NCBI GenBank assembly: GCA_002483465.1
Contig: DLHX01000012.1
Span: 124,001 to 188,000, forward strand
Length of the DNA: 64,000 bases
Direction: 5' to 3'
Source: Micavibrio sp. UBA7657
GTDB taxonomy: Bacteria > Pseudomonadota > Alphaproteobacteria > Micavibrionales > Micavibrionaceae
Every line of letters starts with the position of its first letter. Positions within the stretch are counted from its first letter, which is position 1. The notes beneath the pieces are model-generated. The model did no database searches. It had not been told where the DNA came from and worked only from the letters and a program-made list of their open reading frames with translations. The position numbers and the translations under genes are program-made. This document shows positions 24,801-33,752 of this stretch, in pieces.

Positions 24801-26753
24801 TTATTTATGAATATCGACAACCTTGGAGAGCGCCTGGAGGTCGGTGATTCCCTCAAGCACCTTAAGAATGCCATCGTCTTTCATGCTTTTAAAGCCTTTT
24901 TTCACAGCCAGCGCCTTCAGATCGGCCTTTGATTCGCCGCGCGCCAGCAAAAGATCGAGATCGTCGTCGAAAAACAGAATTTCAGCGACAGCAATACGTC
25001 CTTTATATCCCTGACCGGCGCACATATCGCACCCGCCCTGCCTGGCTTTGTAAATCTGCGGTGCCGCGGAAGGCTCGACACCCAAAATCTTGCATTCATG
25101 CTCGTCCGGCTTATAGGCCGTTTTGCAATTATGGCAGAGAACCCGCGTCAGACGCTGGGCGAATACGGAAATAATAGAGCCGGCAATCATGCCCGGTTTC
25201 ATGCCAAGGTCGATAAGACGCGGAATGGCGCCGAATGAGTCATTGGTGTGAAGCGTCGTATAAACCTGGTGACCGGTCATGGCGGCCTTAAGGGCCATGT
25301 TCGCGGTTTCGCCGTCGCGGATTTCGCCGATGAAGATGATGTCCGGGTCCTGACGGAGCAAGGCCTTGATCCCTTCCGCGAATTCCAGCACGCCTTCGCG
25401 CACGTGGGTCTGGCGGATCATGCCGAGCGAATATTCGACCGGGTCTTCGAGTGTCTGGATGTTGACGTCGACCGTGTTGATCTCGTTCAACATAGAATAA
25501 AGCGATGTTGTTTTACCGGAGCCCGTCGGGCCGGTGACGATGATGATGCCTTCGGGTTTTTCCTGCGAGCGTTTGATCAGGTTCGTATTGTGCTCGCTGA
25601 AGCCAAGCTTGCTGAGCGGCATGATGCTGGCGCTCTTGTCGAGAACGCGGAGAACAATGTTTTCGCCGTGAACTGTCGGCAGCGATGAAACACGGAAATC
25701 TGCGACGCGGCCCGCGACGTCGAGACCGAACCGTCCGTCCTGCGCGCTCATCTTGTCGGCAATATTCATCTGCGACATGATCTTGATACGTTGCGAAATA
25801 CCGCTCCAGTGCTGCTTGTGCAGGATCTGCGCGGTGAACATTTCACCGTCGAGACGATAACGAAGGCGCACGAAATTCTCTTCGGGTTCGAAGTGAAGAT
25901 CGGATGCGCCCATCTTCACGGCCTCGAACAGCAATCCATTCACGAGCCGGACGATCGGGTGTGAATAGGCTTCATGTTCGCTCAGCGTGGCAATGTCTTT
26001 TTCGTCTTTATATTCCTCGAGCTCTTTCAGGATTGCGTTGATCGAGCTGGCGTAGCCGTAGGCGGCGTCGATTGCTTCCCCTAATATTTTAGCTGTCGTG
26101 ACGAGCGGCTTGATCTGTGCGCCCTTGGGCAAAAATCTGCGGAGCGTGTCCAGCGCAACGACGTCATAGGGGTCGGCCATCGCGACGCGCACGTCGTTGC
26201 CGCTTTTTGAAATCGGCAGCATGTTGTATTTGAGCGCGACTTTTTTCTCGAGCAGTGCAAGCGCATCGCCATCGACGATGGTGTGCTTGGGATCGAACAG
26301 TTCAAAGCCGGACGATTCAGCGAGGAAGCGCGTTAGCACATCTTCGGTGATGAAGCCGAGTTCGACGAGAATTTCGCCGAGCATCTTGCCGCTGATTTTC
26401 TTTTCCTGAAGCGCGACGTTCAGTTGCGATTCAGTAATGAGGCCTTGCGCGACCATGCGGTCGCCCATGCGGCCTTTTTTACGGACTTCGCTGTCGGATT
26501 CTTCGGCCTTCTGCAGGTTGGATGAATAGGTTTTCAGCGCGCGGTTCTGGTCTCCACCCTGCTGACGGTATTGCACGGGCAGATTGGCGTCCGTTCCCGA
26601 TATCGTTTCTGATTTTTTGGCCGTGGAATCGGCAGCAGACTTCGACGCAGCGGCTTTTTTCGCCTTGCTGTCCGGGTCCATAAGCTCCATTTCAAGACTT
26701 TCAATCGTCAGGTTGAGCTTGTTCTTTTTTGTGTCTTTATTATCAGGCGTCAT
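24801..26753 (-). CDS. pilB: Type IV pilus extension ATPase PilB (GspE family)
   Basis: Hexameric ATPase that drives pilus extension. The 650 residues start with a charged Lys/Ala/Ser region, then a GspE N-terminal (N1) domain (MVAQGLITESQLNVALQEKK...GEILVELGFI), and the ATPase core with GPTGSGKTTS (about 406-415), LEDPVEYSLGMIRQ, DPDIIFIGEIRD and GHQVYTTLHTND. The zinc module has two cysteine pairs (CHNC and CDMC). First gene of the long minus-strand pilus run that reaches 10756. Confidence 0.95.
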   Translation of the reverse strand: MTPDNKDTKKNKLNLTIESLEMELMDPDSKAKKAAASKSAADSTAKKSETISGTDANLPVQYRQQGGDQNRALKTYSSNLQKAEESDSEVRKKGRMGDRMVAQGLITESQLNVALQEKKISGKMLGEILVELGFITEDVLTRFLAESSGFELFDPKHTIVDGDALALLEKKVALKYNMLPISKSGNDVRVAMADPYDVVALDTLRRFLPKGAQIKPLVTTAKILGEAIDAAYGYASSINAILKELEEYKDEKDIATLSEHEAYSHPIVRLVNGLLFEAVKMGASDLHFEPEENFVRLRYRLDGEMFTAQILHKQHWSGISQRIKIMSQMNIADKMSAQDGRFGLDVAGRVADFRVSSLPTVHGENIVLRVLDKSASIMPLSKLGFSEHNTNLIKRSQEKPEGIIIVTGPTGSGKTTSLYSMLNEINTVDVNIQTLEDPVEYSLGMIRQTHVREGVLEFAEGIKALLRQDPDIIFIGEIRDGETANMALKAAMTGHQVYTTLHTNDSFGAIPRLIDLGMKPGMIAGSIISVFAQRLTRVLCHNCKTAYKPDEHECKILGVEPSAAPQIYKARQGGCDMCAGQGYKGRIAVAEILFFDDDLDLLLARGESKADLKALAVKKGFKSMKDDGILKVLEGITDLQALSKVVDIHK

Positions 26754-26940
26754 TTTAAGGCATTTTGGGAGTTTGAATCAGAATTAATCCAATAATGTCA
26801 TTTCAGCCTAAGCCTAAAAGGTTAACAAATTGAATATGTTAGGTTTTCATAACGCAACAGACCCTTATTTAATTTTATCTTTTAAGAGGCTGGAACAAAA
26901 GAGAATAAGGCGGTTGCAGAAATGCAAGATTCACACCAAC

Positions 26941-26967
26941 AAAAAGAGCGCCCTAAGGCGCTCTTTT
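26941..26967 (-). terminator. Rho-independent terminator after glutamine synthetase
   Basis: AGAGCGCC and GGCGCTCT pair around CTAA; on the minus strand the stem is followed by TTTTTG. It lies 22 bases after the stop of glnII and so ends that single-gene transcript before the pilB promoter region (26754-26940, A/T-rich with no other gene). Confidence 0.82.
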
Positions 26968-26988
26968 CATTGAATTGTTTATTTATGA

Positions 26989-28098
26989 CTACTCGGCTGC
27001 GACAGCGATCTTGCTATCCTGGCGAGGCCAGCTGGAGAATTTCATAACTGATTCCGGAATGCCGCATACCGTTGTGCACAGGCGCGCCGTGACCAGATAC
27101 GGGTCGGCGTTCGCGCCGGGGCGGCGGTCTTCGAAATAGCCATAGCCTTTCAGGGCGACGGGCTTCGGGATGCGGATCGAGCAGCCACGGTCTGCATCGC
27201 CAACACGGAACGTGTTGATGTCGCAGGTCTCGTGACGACCGGTCAGGCGCTCGTGATTGTTCGCGCCATAGAGCTTGATGTGCTCCTGATGCTTTTTCGA
27301 GAGCGCATCCGTGGCGGCCTTGATGGCGGCCTTCCCCTTCGCAGGGTCGCGGGTGTCGTTCGTCGAGAAGTTCGTGTGCATGCCGGTTCCGTTCCAGTCG
27401 CCTTTGACAGGCTTAACATCGAACGAGACGGTAACGCCGAAATCTTCCGCCACGCGGCAGAGGAGCCAGCGCGTCAGCCATGTTTCGTCGCACATCTTCA
27501 GCGCGCCCGCGTCTTCCTTGTTGTCGCCGCGGTAGCCGATCTGGAATTCCCACTGACCGGGCATAACTTCGGCGTTGATGCCGTAGAACAGCATGCCGGT
27601 TTGCAGCGCGAGTTTCGCGTGCTTCTCGACAACGTCACGGCCAAACACTTCATCCGCACCGACGCCGCAGTAGAATGGACCCTGCGGACGGGGGAAGCCA
27701 TGTTCAGGCCAACCCAACGGGGTACGGCCTTTGAAGAAGGTATATTCCTGTTCGAAACCGCACCACGGATCCTGCTTCGCCGCGCCTGCATCGAGAACGG
27801 CGCGAAGTTGCGCGCGCGAATTCGATTCATGGGGCGTACCGTCGGGGTTGAAAACCTCGCACATGACAAGCCAGTTGCCTTCGCCGCGAACCGGGTCCGC
27901 AATGAAATGCGCGGGCTGCAAAATGCAGTCCGAGTCGTGGCCTACGGCTTGTTCTGTCGAGGAGCCGTCAAAGCTCCACTCAGGAAAATCTTCTATTTTC
28001 GGGTTTTTTCCAACTTTTACGGCTTTCGCTTTTGAGCGCATAAAACGGGTAGGCTTCGCCCCGTCCAGCCAAATATATTCAGCTAATCCAAACGACAT
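26989..28098 (-). CDS. glnII: Glutamine synthetase, type II (GSII)
   Basis: Makes glutamine from glutamate, ammonia and ATP. The 369 residues are of the short, eukaryote-like GSII type rather than the 470-residue GSI: PEWSFDGSSTEQA, NPDGTPHESNSRAQL, GFEQEYTFF, NAEVMPGQWEFQIGY, WNGTGMHTNFST and YGANNHERLTGRHET are its landmarks. AGGAGG lies right before ATG 28098. GSII occurs in rhizobia and some other alphaproteobacteria, where it lacks adenylylation control. Single-gene unit, divergent from the LamG gene. Confidence 0.96.
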   Translation of the reverse strand: MSFGLAEYIWLDGAKPTRFMRSKAKAVKVGKNPKIEDFPEWSFDGSSTEQAVGHDSDCILQPAHFIADPVRGEGNWLVMCEVFNPDGTPHESNSRAQLRAVLDAGAAKQDPWCGFEQEYTFFKGRTPLGWPEHGFPRPQGPFYCGVGADEVFGRDVVEKHAKLALQTGMLFYGINAEVMPGQWEFQIGYRGDNKEDAGALKMCDETWLTRWLLCRVAEDFGVTVSFDVKPVKGDWNGTGMHTNFSTNDTRDPAKGKAAIKAATDALSKKHQEHIKLYGANNHERLTGRHETCDINTFRVGDADRGCSIRIPKPVALKGYGYFEDRRPGANADPYLVTARLCTTVCGIPESVMKFSSWPRQDSKIAVAAE

Positions 28099-28304
28099 TC
28101 CTGTCCTCCTAAAAGGGTTAAGGTGAATTTGTGATAATCATGCACGCTAATCCTTTTGACGGCTTTTGCAAGGGAAAAAGCGCCTGTTATTCCTGCTATG
28201 TCTGAATAGTTGTACCCGGTGGAACTACTATGCCGCTGGTTGGTTGTGTACTCAGGACATTCTGCGAAAATACGACACAACCCGACGAATAGAGAAGCGG
28301 TAAA

Positions 28305-29360
28305 ATGCGCCATCTAGTTCTTTCCTCTCTTATATCCCTCCTCCTCTTTCATACGATCCCGGCTTTCGCGGCCTGCTCGTCGCCTGCGGCCGTCGCGGGG
28401 ACCCGCGAATGGTTTTCCGGCACCTCGGAATTCAAGCTTTGCGACGGGACGAACTGGGACGTGATCGAATTGGACAGTGTCGACCTCGGAGCGTGCTCGC
28501 CGGCGGCCAGCCGTGAATGGGACACGACCCTGAAGGCCTACAAATTCTGCAATGCCTCCGGACAATACAGACGAATTAATTGTCTTGAGACCGGACTTGT
28601 CGGTCACTGGAAGTTAAATGAAACCAGCGGCCCAACAGCCGTAGATTCATCGGGTAACGGCAATGACGGCACATTTACCAACAGCCCGACACCTACAACC
28701 GGCCAGGTTGGAGGCGCACTCGAGTTTAGCGGCGACACAGGCGCAACCGCTACGAACGACCGCGTGGCTATCGCCGATCCTGCGAGCGGCATCCTTGATT
28801 TTGGCAGCAATTCATTCAGCTACGGCCTGTGGGTTTACGCCACAGGATCGGCAGGAAATTACGACATGCCATTGTCCAAGGGCGGCGGCAACATAACAAA
28901 CCCGGGTTACGACCTGGAGTTCGGGGCCGGCTCCTGGGTTTCCTATATATGTGATGGCGATGAATGTCATACCCGTACAGTCAGTGCCGCCCCGATTCTA
29001 AATACCTGGACGCACATCATGATTGTCATTGATCGTACAGGTAACACGCATGGAATTTATGTTAACGGCTCCCTGCTTTCAGCCGCGGCCATCCCCGGGA
29101 CTTTCGGCTCTCTCTCGAACACGAGAGCCGTCAATATCGGTTCCGGCAATCTGGGTGGAAACCCTTTTCTCGGAAAGGTTGACGATGTGCGCATCTATAA
29201 CCGCGCCCTGAGTGCCCCCGAAGTTCTTGCGCTTACCTACGGCGGACCCGCCTGCACCAGTTATGGCGCATGCGCTGCAGAAGCACAGAAATATTACGAC
29301 GTAACCAATGGCGCTCTCTGGTGCGACGGCGGTTATTTACGCGCTATCAAGTCGCAGTAG
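28305..29360 (+). CDS. Secreted LamG/concanavalin-like domain protein
   Basis: The 351 residues begin with a signal peptide (LVLSSLISLLLFHTIPAFA, cut before ACSS). Residues 20-95 are two Cys-containing repeats that share REW and FKLC/FKFC (CSSPAAVAGTREW... and CSPAASREWDTTLKAYKFC). A LamG-like jelly-roll domain follows (about 100-315: GLVGHWKLNETSG, VDSSGNGNDGT, WTHIMIVIDR, GKVDDVRIYNRALSAPEVLAL). The end repeats a Cys-rich fold (CTSYGACAAEAQKYYD, LWCDGG). Such proteins bind glycans or other surfaces; the partner is unknown. Confidence 0.85.
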   Translation: MRHLVLSSLISLLLFHTIPAFAACSSPAAVAGTREWFSGTSEFKLCDGTNWDVIELDSVDLGACSPAASREWDTTLKAYKFCNASGQYRRINCLETGLVGHWKLNETSGPTAVDSSGNGNDGTFTNSPTPTTGQVGGALEFSGDTGATATNDRVAIADPASGILDFGSNSFSYGLWVYATGSAGNYDMPLSKGGGNITNPGYDLEFGAGSWVSYICDGDECHTRTVSAAPILNTWTHIMIVIDRTGNTHGIYVNGSLLSAAAIPGTFGSLSNTRAVNIGSGNLGGNPFLGKVDDVRIYNRALSAPEVLALTYGGPACTSYGACAAEAQKYYDVTNGALWCDGGYLRAIKSQ

Positions 29361-29363
29361 CTT

Positions 29364-30068
29364 CTAAATTTTAAATGTCTGTCCGGGTTTCGCCAGCGGC
29401 GCAACCTCTTCCGGGTCCGCACCCTTCAGGCCGAGTGCCTTTTCGTAGTCGCCGGACAGATCGCCTTTTGCCTGCGGATTTACAGAGCCCACCTCATAGG
29501 AAATCGGTATCGCGCCCGAAGGCGTCGATGGCGATCCATCATAAGATTGCGGGCGCATATATTTCTTCTGCTCCTCTTCCGCATCCAGTTCCGCTTTGCT
29601 CTTGCCAGGAGGATTCTTTTTTCGTTCTTCTTTTTCCGCGTTAAGTTTTCTGGTCAGCTCTTCCTGTTCCGCGAGTTCTTTCTTGTAGAGCTCGCTTGGC
29701 CCGCGAGGTTCGGCCAAGGTCTTTTGACGCTTTTCTTCCTCTAGCCTTTGGGCTTCCTCATCCTTTTTTAACGCATCCGGGCTTGACCCGCCGCCATTGA
29801 AACCTTTTAAAAATCCCTTTTCTGCTTTTCCGGTCGTCTCATCGACCTTATTTTGGATGCCACGCTGGGCTTCGCGCGTTTTCTGGTCCAGCTTGCGCTG
29901 TGCCGCGCCGGTGGGATCCTGCGCGTCACGCAAATTCTGCTCGCTAACGCCGGTCTCCTTCAGGGCCTTTTGTTTCGCGGCTTCCTTCGCGTCGCGTGTC
30001 GCCTTGTCTACGATTTGATCCTTAAGCCTCTCAGCTGCCCTGCCCAAACCAAAAAAATCATCCGCCAT
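29364..30068 (-). CDS. Highly charged coiled-coil hypothetical protein
   Basis: A 234-residue protein very rich in Lys, Glu, Gln and Ala with no signal peptide; it is predicted to be long helix or coiled coil from about 5 to 165 (QKTREAQRGIQNKVDETTGK, LYKKELAEQEELTRKLNAEK) and disordered after that. I recognise no family. It is convergent with the LamG gene (3 bp between stops) and lies downstream of tRNA-Arg on the same strand. Confidence 0.65.
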   Translation of the reverse strand: MADDFFGLGRAAERLKDQIVDKATRDAKEAAKQKALKETGVSEQNLRDAQDPTGAAQRKLDQKTREAQRGIQNKVDETTGKAEKGFLKGFNGGGSSPDALKKDEEAQRLEEEKRQKTLAEPRGPSELYKKELAEQEELTRKLNAEKEERKKNPPGKSKAELDAEEEQKKYMRPQSYDGSPSTPSGAIPISYEVGSVNPQAKGDLSGDYEKALGLKGADPEEVAPLAKPGQTFKI

Positions 30069-30150
30069 AATTTATCTCCTTACGATTACCGCCAAGAGAT
30101 TTATGCTTTCACAAAACTATTAAGTTAATATTAAGTAGCAGCTATGGCCG

Positions 30151-30252
30151 TTAAGGATTGAGAGCGGCCTCGACCTGCTTTTCGAGCATATGATTATCCT
30201 GTCGGCGGATGTGATTTATAAAAAGCCGAAACACCACAATATCGAGGTTCAT
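30151..30252 (-). CDS. Possible 33-codon ORF downstream of tRNA-Arg(ACG)
   Basis: A short frame starting MNLDIVVFRLFINHIRRQDN with GAGGGT directly before the ATG. It begins 39 bases after the encoded CCA of tRNA-Arg on the same strand. No family is recognisable; it may be chance or a remnant. The surrounding 30069-30290 holds nothing else I can name. Confidence 0.2.
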   Translation of the reverse strand: MNLDIVVFRLFINHIRRQDNHMLEKQVEAALNP

Positions 30253-30290
30253 ACCCTCGTGGCGGGATAATCTAGCTTGATTAAGGGAAA

Positions 30291-30366
30291 TGGCGCGCCC
30301 GAAGAGATTCGAACTCCTAACCTTCTGATCCGTAGTCAGATGCTCTATCCGTTGAGCTACGGGCGC
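30291..30366 (-). tRNA. tRNA-Arg (anticodon ACG)
   Basis: Minus-strand cloverleaf: acceptor GCGCCCG pairs with CGGGCGC, the anticodon stem TCTGA/TCAGA encloses loop CTACGGA with anticodon ACG (A34 becomes inosine), the T-arm has GTTCGAATC, discriminator G, and CCA is encoded. Reads CGU/CGC/CGA. Confidence 0.95.
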
Positions 30367-30626
30367 ATGGTGCTTTGTAAATAAGGCTTAAAGCGGAGCA
30401 GACCATACTTGAAAGAAAAAACGAATGCAAGCAATCCGGCAGGGCCTTATTCGGGCTCAAACTTTTGAAGATTCACACAAATCTATGCACAACCCTGCTC
30501 AGGGTGCTTGACTCCACCTGTTCCAGAGGCGATGCTGGCAGGGGTTGACTTTTATAGCGAGTAGCTTTCAAATCTCCTGCATTATATAAAACCATTACGT
30601 ATTGAATTTTTAGGATGTCCAGAAAC

Positions 30627-31814
30627 ATGACCTTCCGGAACGTTTTCGCCCTGACGCTGGGCCTCGTGGCCTGCTCGGGCCTGACGGCTTCTTTGGCGCA
30701 CGCGCAGCAGCCTGTCTCCAGGCCTATCGAGATCAACGCCTATCCGATGAATGATCAGCTTAAATCGCAGATCTACAGCAAGCCCGCGCAGATGCAGGAC
30801 ATCTCGCCCGAACAGGTCCGCGGCAAAACATATTTCGAACCCACATCGACCATCGTCACGCAGAAGGTCAATGACCTGTCGACCGATCTCGACACACTGC
30901 AAGGTAAAGTCGCTATGCTTTCCGCCAACCTCAACGCGCTCCAGCGCGAGGGCGAAGGTAAGGCTGCTGAATATTACGCAGCTGTCGCCACGATCAACAC
31001 GCAATTACAAGCCGGCACCACGCCCGGCAACCCGCGCCTCCTCAAGCGCGTCAGCCTTGCTGAAAGCAGCCTTGAGAATCTTGGCTCTTCTGTCGCCACG
31101 CTGAACCAGCTCGCCGCTGAAGCCGCCACGACATCTTCCGAAGCGTCTTACCTGTTAGAGGCCGTCCGCGCCGCTTACGGTCTCTCGGGCGCAATCGAGG
31201 AAGACCATGTCCGTCTCTCCGAACTTGAAGACGGCGTCAACAACACGATGGTGATTATCGAGCGCCTGCTGAACAATGTAAACGATGACATTACACGCAC
31301 GACGACATACTTAAGCTCCGAGCGTAATAACCTCCGCACGCTCGCCCTCGCCGTTTCGAATGGCGACCTGTACGGCAAATCGCTTTCCAACCGTCCGTTC
31401 TCGTCGGTTGCGACAGAGGCTTCGGCTGATGCGTCGATGCCTGTCACCGCCGGCTCGCCTGGTCTGATGGGCGGCAATGGCAGCTATGGCCGCCAGGCTG
31501 CGCCGCTTTCGGGTCCGCGCCCGCTGGTCAAAATCAAATTCGACCAGGCCAACGTGAATTACGAAGAGCCGGTCTATGTCGCCGTCAACGAAGCGCTGCA
31601 GCGTTACCCCGATGCACGCTTTGATCTCGTCGCCGTGCATCCTGCGAATGGAAATGCCGCCGAGGTCGCAATCGAAAGCACCAAGGCGCGTCGCAACGCC
31701 GAGAAAGTCCTGCGCACCCTCACCCAGATGGGCCTGCCGCTCGACCGTATCGACCTCTCGCACAAGCAGAGCCCGGATGCGTCTTCGAACGAAGTTCACC
31801 TCTATATCCATTGA
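30627..31814 (+). CDS. Exported coiled-coil protein with C-terminal OmpA-like domain
   Basis: A 395-residue exported protein: signal peptide (NVFALTLGLVACSGLTASLAHA, cut before QQPV), a helical central region with several coiled coils (about 75-235), a flexible Gly/Ser/Pro spacer and a C-terminal OmpA-like segment (VKIKFDQANVNYEEPVYVAV, ...RRNAEKVLRTLTQMGLPLDRI) that normally contacts peptidoglycan. The sequence is divergent from typical OmpA motifs (no NXXLSXXRA). ATG 30627 has GGA 8 bases upstream; an ATG 12 bases earlier is too close to AGGA. Confidence 0.75.
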   Translation: MTFRNVFALTLGLVACSGLTASLAHAQQPVSRPIEINAYPMNDQLKSQIYSKPAQMQDISPEQVRGKTYFEPTSTIVTQKVNDLSTDLDTLQGKVAMLSANLNALQREGEGKAAEYYAAVATINTQLQAGTTPGNPRLLKRVSLAESSLENLGSSVATLNQLAAEAATTSSEASYLLEAVRAAYGLSGAIEEDHVRLSELEDGVNNTMVIIERLLNNVNDDITRTTTYLSSERNNLRTLALAVSNGDLYGKSLSNRPFSSVATEASADASMPVTAGSPGLMGGNGSYGRQAAPLSGPRPLVKIKFDQANVNYEEPVYVAVNEALQRYPDARFDLVAVHPANGNAAEVAIESTKARRNAEKVLRTLTQMGLPLDRIDLSHKQSPDASSNEVHLYIH

Positions 31815-31856
31815 GTTTGCTAATTTCCCCCTGTCCTTTTATAGAAGGGCTGCGGT

Positions 31857-31933
31857 GTCCCCGTAGCTCAGCTGGATAGAGCACAGGTTTCCTAAACCTG
31901 GGGCCGGAGGTTCAAATCCTCTCGGGGACGCCA
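31857..31933 (+). tRNA. tRNA-Arg (anticodon CCT)
   Basis: Acceptor GTCCCCG pairs with CGGGGAC, anticodon stem CAGGT/ACCTG holds loop TTCCTAA with anticodon CCT, T-arm GGTTCAAATCC, and CCA is encoded at 31931-31933. Reads AGG. Its last 25 bases plus AATT are duplicated 88 bp downstream. Confidence 0.95.
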
Positions 31934-32024
31934 ATTAACTAAGATTTCGCCAATTTGAACCTCCTTTTTAAAAGATAGCGCGGCAAAGCCGCGTGGGGTT
32001 CAAATCCTCTCGGGGACGCCAATT
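31909..32024 (+). other. tRNA-Arg 3'-end duplication (att-like scar)
   Basis: The 28 bases 31909-31936 (T-arm, acceptor, CCA and AATT) recur exactly at 31997-32024. Between the copies lie an inverted 12-base copy of the T-arm (31953-31964 is the reverse complement of 31907-31918) and a hairpin CGCGGC-AAA-GCCGCG (31979-31993). Direct copies of a tRNA 3' end are what integrases leave when an element enters a tRNA gene; here only about 60 bp remain between them and there is no integrase. Confidence 0.75.
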
Positions 32025-32092
32025 CCCTGTATCCCTTATTTAATCTTGATTTATGCACTCAAAAGCTTAGGATGCCCGGCACGGAATAATAT

Positions 32093-32968
32093 ATGCAAAA
32101 CGAAACGCCCGATAACATGGAACAGGCCGGCTCCGATCAAAACGTGATCGTACGCCTCGCCCGCGATGAGCGCGAGATCGAAGAGGCCCAGCGCCTCCGC
32201 TACCGCGTGTTCTATGAAGAGCTGGCGGCGACGGCGGACAAGGAAATGGCGCTGGTGCGCCTCGACCGCGACGACTTCGACAAATACGCCGATCACCTCG
32301 TGGTCACCGACGAACGCCGTCCTGCCGGCGACCGCATTGTCGGCACCTACCGCCTGCTCCGCCGCGAACTGGCGATGAAATTCGGCGGGTTCTACAGCAG
32401 CACCGAATTCGACATTGCACCGCTTCTGAACTCAGGTCACTCGCTGCTCGAGCTCGGACGCTCCTGCGTAATGCCGGAATACCGCACGCGCCCGGTCCTG
32501 CAATTGCTCTGGCAGGGTATCGCCGATTACATGACCGATCACAAAATCGACCTGCTGTTCGGTTGCGCCTCGTTGCATGGCACCGACATCAAGAACATTT
32601 CGACGCCGCTGTCATACCTGCATCACTATCACCTAGCGCCGGAATATCTACGCCCGCGCGCGCTGAAGGGCCGCTACATCAACATGAACATCATCCCGAA
32701 GGAAGATATCGACCGCAAGCGCGCCTTCGCCAAGCTGCCGCCGCTGATCAAGGGATACCTCCGTGTCGGCGCGACAATCGGCGACGGCGCCGTGATCGAT
32801 GAACAATTCAACACCACCGACGTCTGCATCCTGATGCAGACCAACATGGTCAGCAGCCGTTACCGCAAGCATTACGAACGCAAAATTCAAAAATCGCTTT
32901 CGGGCGAGAGTAATGTCGAACAGTTTTCACCGCTGCCCAAAGAGCGCGGCGACGATGAGCTCATTTAA
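32093..32968 (+). CDS. olsB: L-ornithine N-acyltransferase OlsB (GNAT-like)
   Basis: First step of ornithine-lipid synthesis: transfers a 3-hydroxyacyl chain from ACP to the amino group of ornithine. The 291 residues match the OlsB/hemolysin-like GNAT family: EAQRLRYRVFYEELA, DDFDKYADHLVVTDE, IVGTYRLLRRE, LELGRSCVMPEYRTRPVLQLLWQGI and CASLHGTD. Its end overlaps olsA by 14 bases, so both enzymes are made from one message. Ornithine lipids often replace phospholipids under phosphate limitation; no Pho box was looked for successfully. Confidence 0.92.
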   Translation: MQNETPDNMEQAGSDQNVIVRLARDEREIEEAQRLRYRVFYEELAATADKEMALVRLDRDDFDKYADHLVVTDERRPAGDRIVGTYRLLRRELAMKFGGFYSSTEFDIAPLLNSGHSLLELGRSCVMPEYRTRPVLQLLWQGIADYMTDHKIDLLFGCASLHGTDIKNISTPLSYLHHYHLAPEYLRPRALKGRYINMNIIPKEDIDRKRAFAKLPPLIKGYLRVGATIGDGAVIDEQFNTTDVCILMQTNMVSSRYRKHYERKIQKSLSGESNVEQFSPLPKERGDDELI

Positions 32969-33725
32969 AGCTTCCCTTAAAATGCTGGCTTTTGTTTTGT
33001 GGTCGATTGTACTCGTGCCGCCGCAAATGCTGATCCTCGCATTTCACAAGGGCAAGCACGCTTACGCTATTCCGTTTCTCTGGGAGAACGGCGTGCGCAC
33101 GATTTTTCAAATCCGATATACCATCGAAGGCGTTCCGCTGCGCGGCCACCAGGTTTTCTACATGTCGAACCATCTTTCCTATCTCGATGTGCCCCTGCTC
33201 GGCAGTATCCTGCGTGCGTCCTTCGTCGCCAAAAGCGAAGTCGAAAAATGGCCTGTCTTCGGTTTTCTTTCGAAACTCCAGCAGACGGAATTCATCGAGA
33301 GAAAAAGAACTTCGATTGGCCGCGAAACCGGAAAGCTCGCTGAAAAAATTGCGAACGGCCGCAGCCTGATCCTTTTCCCCGAGGGGACATCCACCAGCGG
33401 CTATGAAGTTTTTCCGTTCAAATCGAGTTTGTTTACGCTCGCATTGGGGAGCGGCAACGAAGATATTTTCCTGCAGCCTGTCACGATCAGTCTTTTGAAA
33501 GTGAACGGCGAAACACCACAGACGAAAGATGAGCGCGACCTGTATGCGTGGCCGCTCGATCTCGACATGGAACTGCCGCCGCACCTGTTCCGTTTCGCCA
33601 AAACATCGGGCGCGGATTTGCGTGTGACCTTCCACCCGCCCGTGCGCGCCCGCGATTTCACCGACAGAAAAGTGCTTGCCAAAACCTGTCATGACAGCGT
33701 AAGCAATGGGCTGAAAGCCGCCTAA
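32955..33725 (+). CDS. olsA: Lyso-ornithine lipid O-acyltransferase OlsA (PlsC family)
   Basis: Second step of ornithine-lipid synthesis: adds the second acyl chain to lyso-ornithine lipid. The 256 residues carry an N-terminal membrane helix (MLAFVLWSIVLVPPQMLILAF), the PlsC HX4D motif NHLSYLD, and the FPEGTSTSG motif. The start at 32955 overlaps olsB by 14 bases and puts the membrane helix near the N-terminus; an earlier ATG would add 14 residues without likeness to the family. Confidence 0.92.
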   Translation: MSSFKASLKMLAFVLWSIVLVPPQMLILAFHKGKHAYAIPFLWENGVRTIFQIRYTIEGVPLRGHQVFYMSNHLSYLDVPLLGSILRASFVAKSEVEKWPVFGFLSKLQQTEFIERKRTSIGRETGKLAEKIANGRSLILFPEGTSTSGYEVFPFKSSLFTLALGSGNEDIFLQPVTISLLKVNGETPQTKDERDLYAWPLDLDMELPPHLFRFAKTSGADLRVTFHPPVRARDFTDRKVLAKTCHDSVSNGLKAA

Positions 33726-33752
33726 AGCGGACGAGATAAAGGGAAGAAGATC

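Noticed and set aside
28099..28304. Possible sigma-54 promoter of glnII
   Set aside because: A TTGCAA motif is present on the minus strand but the GG at -24 is missing at the required spacing.
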